From Proteocatella sp041738345 (GTDB lineage Bacteria; Bacillota; Clostridia; Peptostreptococcales; Filifactoraceae): a stretch of DNA of 45,259 nucleotides. The stretch lies in assembly GCA_041738345.1 (NCBI GenBank), contig JBGSPX010000061.1:1-45259 (forward strand), read 5' to 3'. Below, in pieces: positions 15,599-23,417 of this stretch. A program made the position numbers and the translations under genes. Numbering within the stretch: position 1 is the stretch's first letter; each line of letters begins with the position of its first letter. Below the pieces are notes generated by a model, which saw only the letters and a list, made by a program, of their open reading frames with translations, did no database searches and was not told the DNA's origin.

Positions 15599-16963
15599 CT
15601 AAACAGTGATATTTTTCACCCATTTATTTTGTCTAGTTCTTGCTAAACCAAATATCATTTTTATTATCTCTTCACTGCTTCCTACCAAAATAACTATATA
15701 GATAGGCCAGTGGAAATACATAGCGCCTATAAAGCTTAATGGCACTGCCACGCACCACAGCGGTACGATATCAAGTAGCAGTCCTACAATTGTATCTCCT
15801 CCTGAACGAAGTATTCCGATTACGTTTGTCCAGTTAAAGGTTATTAGTGGACTGTACAGTGCTTTTACAAGTAATATATTGCTTATTGCATTTATACTTG
15901 AAGGCTCTAATTTGAAAAATACTCCTATAAATGGTCTAAACGCAATCAGTCCAACTGAGGTTATTGCACCCATAAGAAATGCTATCTTCATTATTTTTTT
16001 AGAATAGATTACAGCGGTTTCTAATTCGCCTTCTCCAAGCTTATTTCCAAGTATAGTTGCGGAAGAAGATGCCAATCCAAATGCAAGTACCATCATAAGG
16101 TCATTTATCGTGGATGCAACCTGTGAGGCTGCTACTGCTTGGGTGCCAAGCTTTGCATAGGCTACAGAAAGCATAACTGTGCCAAGTCCCCAAAACCCTT
16201 CATTTAAAATTACTGGCAGTGATATTTTAAAATACTGCGCTACATAATTTCTTCCTATTGATAAAAAGTCTTTTCTACCTGCTCTTAATACATCTCGGCT
16301 TCCAAAATAAACAGAATATATCATAAAACCAGCTTCTATAAATCTTGAAATAGTAGTTGCAATCGCCGCCCCTTCTACTCCAAGTCTTGGCATTCCAAAA
16401 TTCCCAAAAATCAAAGTATAGTTTAAGAAGGTATTTGCCAAAAGTGCAATTACACTTACATACATTGGATAAAGCGTATCTCTTATACTTCTTAATGAAA
16501 CTACATAGGCATATGAAATTGCATGGACAATAAGTCCCCACCCAAAATATTTTAAATATCCTACGCCCAGTGCTACAACCTCTGGGTCATTACTGAATAT
16601 ACTCATATACTGCCTTGGAAATACAAGGGCTATTATCATGAATACTAATGACGACAGCGTTCCTAAAGTAAGCTGAATAGCCATTGTTACTTTCATTTTT
16701 TCAAAATCACGGCTACCATAATACTGTGCCATAAATATCCCGCCACCACTATAAAATCCAAAGGTAATAAGCACAAATAGAAATTGTAATCTTCCTGCAA
16801 TTCCTACTGCGGCAACTGACGCTTCTCCTAAGCTACTTATCATAACTGTGTCTACTATTATAAGGGAGTTTCCTATTAAATTTTGAATAACAATAGGAAT
16901 TGCTATCTTAAACAGTGTTCTATAAAGTTCTCTTTCTTTTTCTTTTATATTTAAATTTGTCAT
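15599..16963 (-). CDS. MATE family efflux transporter
   Basis: A 454-residue membrane protein with the twelve-helix pattern of the MATE (NorM/DinF) family, which exports drugs or metabolites in exchange for sodium or protons. Family features visible are IVIQNLIGNSLIIVDTVMIS in the first helices, GEASVAAVGIAGRLQF, the QYYGSRDFEK loop, and the internal repeat beginning KISLPVILNEGFWGLG. The substrate cannot be told. It starts ten bases after the recD2 stop, with an AGGAGA site inside that gap, so the two are probably cotranscribed. It converges on argH across the repeat-bearing gap. Confidence 0.92.
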   Translation of the reverse strand: MTNLNIKEKERELYRTLFKIAIPIVIQNLIGNSLIIVDTVMISSLGEASVAAVGIAGRLQFLFVLITFGFYSGGGIFMAQYYGSRDFEKMKVTMAIQLTLGTLSSLVFMIIALVFPRQYMSIFSNDPEVVALGVGYLKYFGWGLIVHAISYAYVVSLRSIRDTLYPMYVSVIALLANTFLNYTLIFGNFGMPRLGVEGAAIATTISRFIEAGFMIYSVYFGSRDVLRAGRKDFLSIGRNYVAQYFKISLPVILNEGFWGLGTVMLSVAYAKLGTQAVAASQVASTINDLMMVLAFGLASSSATILGNKLGEGELETAVIYSKKIMKIAFLMGAITSVGLIAFRPFIGVFFKLEPSSINAISNILLVKALYSPLITFNWTNVIGILRSGGDTIVGLLLDIVPLWCVAVPLSFIGAMYFHWPIYIVILVGSSEEIIKMIFGLARTRQNKWVKNITV

Positions 16964-16973
16964 AATTCTCCTG

Positions 16974-19211
16974 CTAAACTTTAACTTTCTCTACTAAAAT
17001 ATTATGCATTGTCAAAATTCTATCCGCTAGCGAAGAGTTTCGCTCTATAAGCTTAGTACTTTTTATCATTTTTTCTATATGATACATAGAACCTACGAGC
17101 ACTACTGCTTTTTTTGCTCTTGTAAGTGCTGTATAGAGGATATTTCGACTCTGCATCATAGGTGGAAGTGCCAGAATTGGAATTATAATTATATCAAATT
17201 CACTTCCCTGACTCTTGTGAACAGTTATTGCGTATGCATGTTCTATATTATCGGCTTCAGAAAATTCATATCGGCAGCGTTTGCCATCTTCAAAACTTAC
17301 ATAAAACTGCTTTGCCCTTAAATCAACCGCATCAATATGACCAATATCTCCGTTAAAGATTCCCTTGCCTGATTCAAAACCACCATAGCCTGTAAACTCT
17401 TTTTCATAGTTATTCTTTATCTGCATTACTTTATCCTTAGTTCTAAAAACTCTATCTCCAAGCTTAAACTCTGCTCTAGTATTGCTTTCTGGATTTACTG
17501 CAGTTTGGATTTTTTTGTTTAGCTCCAAAACTCCTACTTCAGATTTTTTTATAGGACTTAAGATTTGAATTTCATAAGGACTTACTTCAAAATATTTAGG
17601 AAGTCTTTCACTTATGAGCTCTACAATTAAATCACTTGCCAGTCTCACATTTTCTCTTGCCATAAAGAAAAAATCCGTACTTTGTTTATCAAGTTTAAGC
17701 CCCTCGCCTTTATTTACTCTATGGGCATTTATTATGATGCTACTCTCTTTTTCCTGCCTAAAAATCTCATCTAGTACCACAGTCTTTACAAGACTGCACT
17801 CTATAAGATCCCAAAGGACTCTTCCTGCTCCAACAGATGGGAGCTGGTCTTTATCTCCTACCATAATTAGTGAAGTTGTGCTTTTAAGTGCATTTAATAA
17901 TGCTTTCATCAGAAAAATATCTACCATAGACATTTCATCTACTATTAGCACATCTGTATCTAGTGGATTGGTTTCATCTCTATTATAATAGCTCTCTTCT
18001 GTATTTTCATTAGTATATCCAACTTCTAACAGCCTATGAATTGTACTGGCTTTTTTCCCGCTCGCTTCTGATAAACGCTTTGCAGCTCTTCCTGTCGGGG
18101 CACATAGCGTTACTTTTTTTCCTATGTTTTCAAAACATTCGATTATAAAACTTATAATTGTAGTCTTTCCTGTTCCTGGCCCGCCTGTAAGAATCATAGC
18201 TTTATTGCCAAGCGCGGTTATTACCGCTTCTTTTTGACGATTTGCTAATTTTTTTCCTATACGGTCTTCGGTTTCTTTTATCATTATCTCTGCTTTTTTG
18301 CTTTCTAAAAGCGTTTCTTGAGATTCACACACCAAATTTATAACTTTTTTTGCCACTTCATTTTCTGCTTTATAAAAACTCTGAAGGTATACACGCCTTA
18401 CTTCGTCTTTATTTTCAAGCACTGCTTGAAACGATATACAAAGCTCATATACTGCCTTTTCAAAGGTTTCTTCGCTACATTCTAAAAGTTGCATAGACTT
18501 AATCTTTAAATCATCTAGATACATAAATGTATTTCCCTGATAGCTGTATTCTTCTAAAATAAACTTTGTACCTTGAATTATCCTACTTAGAGAATCTTTT
18601 GGAATTCCTACTTTCCTAGCAATTTCATCTGCCTTTGCAAACCCTATGCCTTTTATTTTAGAACATATATCATAAGGATTATTTCTTATTACTTCTATGG
18701 TAGATTCTCCAAAGGCCTTAAAAATTTTCATAGCTACGGGTGGTGCTATCCCATATGCCGACAGCTGCATCACAATACTTCTAAGTTTTATTTTTTCTCT
18801 GTAACTCTCTATTATTTTGGTATATTTTTTCTTTCCAATACCCTCTACTTCCAAAAGCCTGCTAGGTGTATTATCTAGGATTTCAAGCGTATCATCTCCA
18901 AATTTTTCCACTATTCGCTGTGCTAACTTTGGCCCTACTTCATCTATTACGCCTGAAGCCAAAAAATCATATATGCTCTTAGTACTTTCTAAGTTAGGTA
19001 TTTCATAGGTTTTAACATCTAGCTGATGACCATACGTAGGATGAAGCTTTTGATTTCCACATAGTCTTATATAGTCCATCTCATTTATATCTATAAAAGT
19101 GCCTACAAAGGTTAAAATTTCACTTTCAGCAGTTTCGAGCACTCCTACAGTATATCCATTTTCTTCGTTTCTATATATAATTTCAACTACTTTCCCTTCA
19201 AAACTTTCCAT
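16974..19211 (-). CDS. recD2: RecD2-type ATP-dependent DNA helicase
   Basis: A 745-residue SF1B helicase that acts 5' to 3' in DNA repair without RecBC. The N-terminal region (res 1-320) contains the RecD2-specific OB-like start (VVEIIYRNEENGYTVGVLE) and helix-hairpin-helix segments (LLEVEGIGKKKYTKII). Walker A is GGPGTGKT at 343-350, Walker B VDEMSMVD, and VGDKDQLPSVGAG and the C-terminal ITVHKSQGSEFD follow. Length and layout match RecD2 rather than RecD of RecBCD. It is followed by the MATE gene at ten bases. Upstream it is divergent from an FMN-binding lipoprotein. Confidence 0.95.
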   Translation of the reverse strand: MESFEGKVVEIIYRNEENGYTVGVLETAESEILTFVGTFIDINEMDYIRLCGNQKLHPTYGHQLDVKTYEIPNLESTKSIYDFLASGVIDEVGPKLAQRIVEKFGDDTLEILDNTPSRLLEVEGIGKKKYTKIIESYREKIKLRSIVMQLSAYGIAPPVAMKIFKAFGESTIEVIRNNPYDICSKIKGIGFAKADEIARKVGIPKDSLSRIIQGTKFILEEYSYQGNTFMYLDDLKIKSMQLLECSEETFEKAVYELCISFQAVLENKDEVRRVYLQSFYKAENEVAKKVINLVCESQETLLESKKAEIMIKETEDRIGKKLANRQKEAVITALGNKAMILTGGPGTGKTTIISFIIECFENIGKKVTLCAPTGRAAKRLSEASGKKASTIHRLLEVGYTNENTEESYYNRDETNPLDTDVLIVDEMSMVDIFLMKALLNALKSTTSLIMVGDKDQLPSVGAGRVLWDLIECSLVKTVVLDEIFRQEKESSIIINAHRVNKGEGLKLDKQSTDFFFMARENVRLASDLIVELISERLPKYFEVSPYEIQILSPIKKSEVGVLELNKKIQTAVNPESNTRAEFKLGDRVFRTKDKVMQIKNNYEKEFTGYGGFESGKGIFNGDIGHIDAVDLRAKQFYVSFEDGKRCRYEFSEADNIEHAYAITVHKSQGSEFDIIIIPILALPPMMQSRNILYTALTRAKKAVVLVGSMYHIEKMIKSTKLIERNSSLADRILTMHNILVEKVKV

Positions 19212-19289
19212 TTTTAACTCCTTGTAAATGTATGGCTATAATATATTCCTATTTCAAAATAATATATACAGCTTGAATTTTTTTATTTA

Positions 19290-19318
19290 TTGTGATAACA
19301 TTTCTAGTATCGTATAAA
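19290..19318 (+). promoter_or_regulatory. Promoter of the FMN-binding lipoprotein gene
   Basis: TTGTGA at 19290-19295 and TATAAA at 19313-19318 have a 17-base spacer, 36 bases upstream of the ATG. Confidence 0.6.
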
Positions 19319-19353
19319 AATTTAAGCAATATGATATTAATAGGAGGCTTTCC

Positions 19354-19884
19354 ATGAAAAAACAACTAAGTTTAGCTTTAGTAGCTTTATTAACATTAAG
19401 TATTTTAGTCGGTTGTAGCTCAAAAGAAGATTCTGCTAAAACCCCTGAAACTTCAACTGAACAAACTCAAACTAAAGAGGCTACAAATGCAGAAGTAAAA
19501 ACCGCAGACCTTAAACTCAAAGATGGCACTTACCATGTTGAGGGCAGTGCCGATGAAAAAGGCTGGATTCCTACTACTGATGTAGTTATAGAAAACGGAA
19601 AAATAACTGCAGTTACCTTTGATGATATTGATGCTTCTGGAGCATTTAAATCTCAAGCTGTGGCAAATGGAGATTATGATATGACCGTTAACGGTGCTAA
19701 AGCTTCTTGGACTGATGAAATTGCAGATTTTGCTGAAGCTATTGTAAGCGGAAATGTCGACGTCTACAATATCACGCTTGATGAGAGTGGCAAAACCGAT
19801 GCTGTTTCAAGCTGTACTATTACTGTAGCGCCTTATGTTGAACTTGTAAAAAGTGCAATTGAGCAAGCTAAAATCCAAAGCTGA
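19354..19884 (+). CDS. FMN-binding-domain lipoprotein
   Basis: A 176-residue secreted lipoprotein: signal peptide with lipobox LVGC, a Thr/Glu-rich linker (res ~25-50), then a domain with LKDGTYHVEGSADEKGW and VVIENGKITAVTF, the look of FMN-binding domains. Near the end DAVSSCTIT stands where flavinylated proteins have D-x-x-S-G-A-T-x-T; the acceptor threonine is kept but GA is replaced by SC. ApbE transfers FMN to that threonine, and an apbE gene lies close by on the other strand, which supports an extracytoplasmic flavoprotein. AGGAGG is eight bases before the ATG. It is monocistronic, with its own promoter and terminator. Confidence 0.8.
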   Translation: MKKQLSLALVALLTLSILVGCSSKEDSAKTPETSTEQTQTKEATNAEVKTADLKLKDGTYHVEGSADEKGWIPTTDVVIENGKITAVTFDDIDASGAFKSQAVANGDYDMTVNGAKASWTDEIADFAEAIVSGNVDVYNITLDESGKTDAVSSCTITVAPYVELVKSAIEQAKIQS

Positions 19885-19906
19885 GGAAATTCCTCAGCTT
19901 TTTTTT
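19878..19906. terminator. Terminator between lipoprotein and mgsA (convergent)
   Basis: AAGCTGAGGAA/TTCCTCAGCTT is perfectly paired and followed by a T-run. It overlaps the lipoprotein stop and abuts the mgsA stop; an upstream A-run is short, so it works mainly on the plus strand. Confidence 0.8.
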
Positions 19907-20375
19907 AAAATTCTGATACTCTTTTATTTATAGTTTCTTTATAGTCTATAACATGATGAACATAAATTTCATCCATATATTTTGAAGTTATTATAAAATC
20001 TGCACTTGATCTATTATGTGCTATTGGAATATCATAAAGTTGTGCAATTCTAAGAAGGGCTTTTACATCTGGGTCATGTGGCTGTGCTGTAAGCGGATCT
20101 GAAAAAAATATAAGTAAATCTACGCTTCCATCTACTATTCTTGAGCCAATCTGCTGGTCGCCTCCTAGAGGTCCACTATTATAGCCATTTACCGCTAATC
20201 CCGTTTTTTTAGATACTAAGCTCGCTGTAGTACCCGTTCCACAAAGTTCATGTTTTTCAAGTATTGCTCTATGCTCAATGCACCACTCTATAAGTTCCTT
20301 TTTCTTATTATCATGCGCTATAAGCGCTATATTTTTCTTTTTTGAAATTACAGTTTCTGAATATGAATAGTTCAC
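19905..20375 (-). CDS. mgsA: Methylglyoxal synthase
   Basis: A 156-residue enzyme that converts dihydroxyacetone phosphate to methylglyoxal and phosphate, a bypass of lower glycolysis. Family motifs are plain: NIALIAHDNKK at the N-terminus, LCGTGTTASLV, SGPLGGDQQIG and the DPLTAQPHDPDVKALLR segment with catalytic Asp and His. Length is normal. The start is a GTG with GGAGA upstream. It is the last gene of a minus-strand run patatin - SorC regulator - apbE - mgsA, with a 49-base gap after apbE. A SorC-type regulator in the same unit would suit control by a phosphorylated sugar. Confidence 0.95.
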   Translation of the reverse strand: MNYSYSETVISKKKNIALIAHDNKKKELIEWCIEHRAILEKHELCGTGTTASLVSKKTGLAVNGYNSGPLGGDQQIGSRIVDGSVDLLIFFSDPLTAQPHDPDVKALLRIAQLYDIPIAHNRSSADFIITSKYMDEIYVHHVIDYKETINKRVSEF

Positions 20376-20424
20376 AAAAGTTCTCCTCTATTTTTTATAT
20401 TTAAATTTTTTCAAATATCTCTAA

Positions 20425-21444
20425 CTAAAGTACTTCAAAATCATATTTATCTATTCCACTGCTCGTTTTTATACTTAAATCATCAAGTACATATATCGCT
20501 TCTACATTTTCTAGACTTTCTATCAGCTTAATTCCCTTTTCATATCCTAATACAAAACAAGTCGTACTTAAAACGTCTCCTTGAAGTGAGTTATCTGAAA
20601 TTATAGTAACTGATGCTACGCCATTATTTGCAGGTTGTCCATCAAATGGATTCAGTAGATGATGATATATTTTACCATCTACTTCAAAATATCTTTCATA
20701 TACGCCTGAAGTAACTACTGATTTATCTTTTACTTTTACAGTTCCTAGTGATTCATTTCTCTCTTTATCTGGATGCTGAATTCCAACAGTCCAAAGCGTA
20801 TCTGAATCTTTTTGTCCTAGCATAAGCACATTTCCACCAAGGTTTATAATCGCTTTTTTAACCCCATTTTTAGTAAAATGTTCTTTTATTTTATCTGCGA
20901 TATATCCCTTTGCTATGCCCCCAAAGTCAATCTGTGCTCCATTTTTTAAAGTTATTTCATTTCCATTAATAACTATATTTTCGTAGCCCACCTTCTTCAG
21001 TTCTGCTGAAAGCGCTTCATTTGATGGCACTTTTGGATTTTCTGATTTAAAATCCCAAAGTTCTTTTACTGGCATTATCGTAATGTCAAAATTGCCATTT
21101 GAAAGCTTTGAATATTCAACTGATTTTTCTATTAAGTATACCGTTTCATCATCTACAGTAACTGATTTTCCACCGCTATGATTCAGCTTATATACATCAC
21201 TTTGTTCTACTGATTTACTAAAAAGTTTATCATATTTATAGCACAAATTTACAGCTTCGTTTAACACTTCATCATCGGTATCCCATACCGAAAAACTCAC
21301 TATGGTATCTAACGCGAATGCTTCTGCATCTTTTCTATTTTCTAAATCATCTTCTGTATTATTGCTAGAACTACATCCCACTATTAACATGCTTATCATA
21401 ATTAATATTGTAATGCTACTAATCATCCTTTTAAATCTAAACAT
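20425..21444 (-). CDS. apbE: FAD:protein FMN transferase (ApbE), lipoprotein
   Basis: A 339-residue extracytoplasmic flavin transferase that attaches FMN covalently to threonine in target proteins. It has a signal peptide with lipobox IVGC, then AFALDTIVSFSVWD, the conserved FDITIMPV, IDFGGIAKGYIADKI, HHLLNPFDGQPA and DVLSTTCFVLG, all typical ApbE motifs with the magnesium-binding aspartate. Length is usual for the lipoprotein form. AGGAGA precedes the ATG by five bases. It starts 11 bases after the SorC-type regulator. The likely local target is the FMN-binding lipoprotein about 540 bases away on the opposite strand. Confidence 0.94.
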   Translation of the reverse strand: MFRFKRMISSITILIMISMLIVGCSSSNNTEDDLENRKDAEAFALDTIVSFSVWDTDDEVLNEAVNLCYKYDKLFSKSVEQSDVYKLNHSGGKSVTVDDETVYLIEKSVEYSKLSNGNFDITIMPVKELWDFKSENPKVPSNEALSAELKKVGYENIVINGNEITLKNGAQIDFGGIAKGYIADKIKEHFTKNGVKKAIINLGGNVLMLGQKDSDTLWTVGIQHPDKERNESLGTVKVKDKSVVTSGVYERYFEVDGKIYHHLLNPFDGQPANNGVASVTIISDNSLQGDVLSTTCFVLGYEKGIKLIESLENVEAIYVLDDLSIKTSSGIDKYDFEVL

Positions 21445-21455
21445 TTCTTCTCCTG

Positions 21456-22412
21456 TTATATCTTAACTAAATCAATTGCTAGCTTTCTAGTTAGCACTAT
21501 GTCTGTAACTAACTTTGCTTTTATTAAGCCTATTATTGTTTCAAATTTGGTATCTTCGGAAGTAACTGCTAAAATTCGTTTTGCACTTTTTAGAAGCTGC
21601 ACCGGTATATGCATTGTGTTATCATTTATATCTTCAATTATATTTCCATATATATCAAAATAATGGTTCACCACTTCCCCTATTGCATTACTCTTATTGA
21701 GTTTATCTCTAAACCATGGTATTGCAGTAAAATCTGAAATAGATGGATAATTTTCTACGCCTATGATTGCTATATCTAGATTGCTCCAAAGTTTTTCAAT
21801 CTCATTAAGTTTACTTAATCTTTTGTAATCTGCCATCTCTTCTTTTGAATTAAAAAAAGCAGGCGCATAGACGTATTCTGGTTTAGTTTCTGTCTTTTCA
21901 CTAAACATACGTATAATTTCATTTGAATGATATGATTTATTCAGTGATGGAAAATTACCTATAAGCGAACAAGTATTTCCTAAATATGAGTTCATGTCGT
22001 TTATCTCGCTAAGAGTATAGTATACTTTTTCGCCCCAACCTAAACCTATATTAAATTTTTCTCTACTTTTACTCGAATTTATATTCTTATTTACCATAAG
22101 TCTATTCATAATTCCTGCGGCTTCGTAGTAAAGTTTCTTATTTAAAAGATTCTTATCCTCTATAATATCTACTACTGCTACACTTTTCAAATTGAATTTC
22201 TCTAAAAGTTCAGCTTCAATCATATGTTTTTCATCAAGTGGTGAATTTATATTTATACTGACTATCCCAGAACTCTTAGCCTCTGCAAGAATTTTACTTA
22301 CAAGAGGTCTTGAAATATCTAAAATTTTGGCAATATCGTCCTGCTTTATATCATCTTCATAATACATCTTGGCAATTTCTACCATTCGTCTTATCTTCTT
22401 TTCATTTTTCAT
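21456..22412 (-). CDS. SorC/DeoR-type sugar-responsive transcriptional regulator
   Basis: A 318-residue regulator. The N-terminal ~60 residues hold a helix-turn-helix (KQDDIAKILDISRPLVSKILAEAKSSGIV), and the rest is a SorC-like effector domain (NIGLGWGEKVYYTL, DIAIIGV, LAVTSEDTKFETIIGLIKAKLVTDIVL). Members usually bind phosphorylated sugars and act as tetramers. The family Gly-rich effector loop is present but altered (GLGWGEKVYY). It lies 26 bases after the patatin gene and 11 before apbE, so it may be autoregulated and control apbE and mgsA. The effector is unknown. Confidence 0.85.
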   Translation of the reverse strand: MKNEKKIRRMVEIAKMYYEDDIKQDDIAKILDISRPLVSKILAEAKSSGIVSININSPLDEKHMIEAELLEKFNLKSVAVVDIIEDKNLLNKKLYYEAAGIMNRLMVNKNINSSKSREKFNIGLGWGEKVYYTLSEINDMNSYLGNTCSLIGNFPSLNKSYHSNEIIRMFSEKTETKPEYVYAPAFFNSKEEMADYKRLSKLNEIEKLWSNLDIAIIGVENYPSISDFTAIPWFRDKLNKSNAIGEVVNHYFDIYGNIIEDINDNTMHIPVQLLKSAKRILAVTSEDTKFETIIGLIKAKLVTDIVLTRKLAIDLVKI

Positions 22413-22438
22413 ATAGGCATATCTCTCCTGATATTTTT

Positions 22439-23290
22439 TTAAAGCGACATATATTCCTTAAGCTCATCCATCCTATTCATCGTAAGTTCATAGCCCTCAC
22501 AGTACAGCTTTCTTAACTTCACTATATCTTTTTCAAGTCTTCCTATCCCCTCTGTACTAAGTGGTCTAATGACTTTGATCTTGCCTTCTTCTTCTAATTT
22601 TTCTATTATTTTAAGCTTACTGTTATATACTGCAGGACGTTTTCTTATCGTTTCACAAAACTGAGGATATTTTTTCATAGTATATTCTATAAGTTTTCCG
22701 CCTTTTTCTGCACGTTTTCGATAACCTTGTTCTCTGCTTAATACTACTATTATTTTTTCACAGCCGTCTTCTATTGCTTTTTGAATCGGAATAGGGTCTG
22801 CTACTCCCCCATCTAGATACATATTTTGATCAATCTCTCTAACTGGAAACATTCCGGGAAGTGAACAGCTCGCGATAATTTTATCTGACATAGTTTTATC
22901 TGCAGGAACATCCAAATATTCAGCTTCTCCTGTTTTTAAATTACTGACTACCGCTTTTACTTCTCCATCAAATTTACTATACTGCTCATAATCAAATGGA
23001 TTATGAATTTCTGGTATTTGATTAAATGCAAAATCTATTCCATAATAACTTTTATTTTTTGGGTTTAAAAGATTTCTAAATCCCATATATCGCTTATCAT
23101 TTGCATATCCAAGAATTATATCCTTAGCACGTTCCTTTTGTTTTGATATATAGGAAACTCCGTTTGCTATTCCTGCTGATACTCCTATGAAATAATCCAC
23201 CTCTATATTGCCTTCTAATAGTGCATCCATAACGCCGCAATTAAATACAGCTCTCATTGCTCCGCCTTCTACTACTAAACCTTTTTTCAT
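22439..23290 (-). CDS. Patatin-like phospholipase
   Basis: A 283-residue patatin-family serine acyl hydrolase. The oxyanion motif GGAMRAVF is close to the N-terminus, the nucleophile is in GVSAG, and the catalytic aspartate in DGGVADPIP. The set resembles the bacterial YjjU-like subgroup. It has no signal peptide. I chose the ATG at 23290 because AAGGA lies six bases upstream; the ATG at 23308 has no site. It is the first gene of a four-gene run with an extended -10 promoter about 40 bases upstream. The lipid substrate is unknown. Confidence 0.88.
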   Translation of the reverse strand: MKKGLVVEGGAMRAVFNCGVMDALLEGNIEVDYFIGVSAGIANGVSYISKQKERAKDIILGYANDKRYMGFRNLLNPKNKSYYGIDFAFNQIPEIHNPFDYEQYSKFDGEVKAVVSNLKTGEAEYLDVPADKTMSDKIIASCSLPGMFPVREIDQNMYLDGGVADPIPIQKAIEDGCEKIIVVLSREQGYRKRAEKGGKLIEYTMKKYPQFCETIRKRPAVYNSKLKIIEKLEEEGKIKVIRPLSTEGIGRLEKDIVKLRKLYCEGYELTMNRMDELKEYMSL

Positions 23291-23329
23291 ATATTCCGTC
23301 CTTATCATTTTTTAAATATTATTATAAAT

Positions 23330-23338
23330 ATTATATCA
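23330..23338 (-). promoter_or_regulatory. Extended -10 promoter of the patatin operon
   Basis: The minus strand reads TGATATAAT. It is followed about 40 bases later by the proposed patatin start. No strong -35 is evident. Confidence 0.5.
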
Positions 23339-23376
23339 TATAAAAAATTTTAACACAGCAATACTTTAATTTTTAC

Positions 23377-23410
23377 ACAAAAAAGTCCTGAATTTAACAA
23401 ATTCAGAACT
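23377..23410 (-). terminator. Terminator of thrCB
   Basis: On the minus strand AGTTCTGAATTT-gtt-AAATTCAGGACT is followed by six T, eight bases after the stop. Confidence 0.85.
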
Positions 23411-23417
23411 CCTTTTA

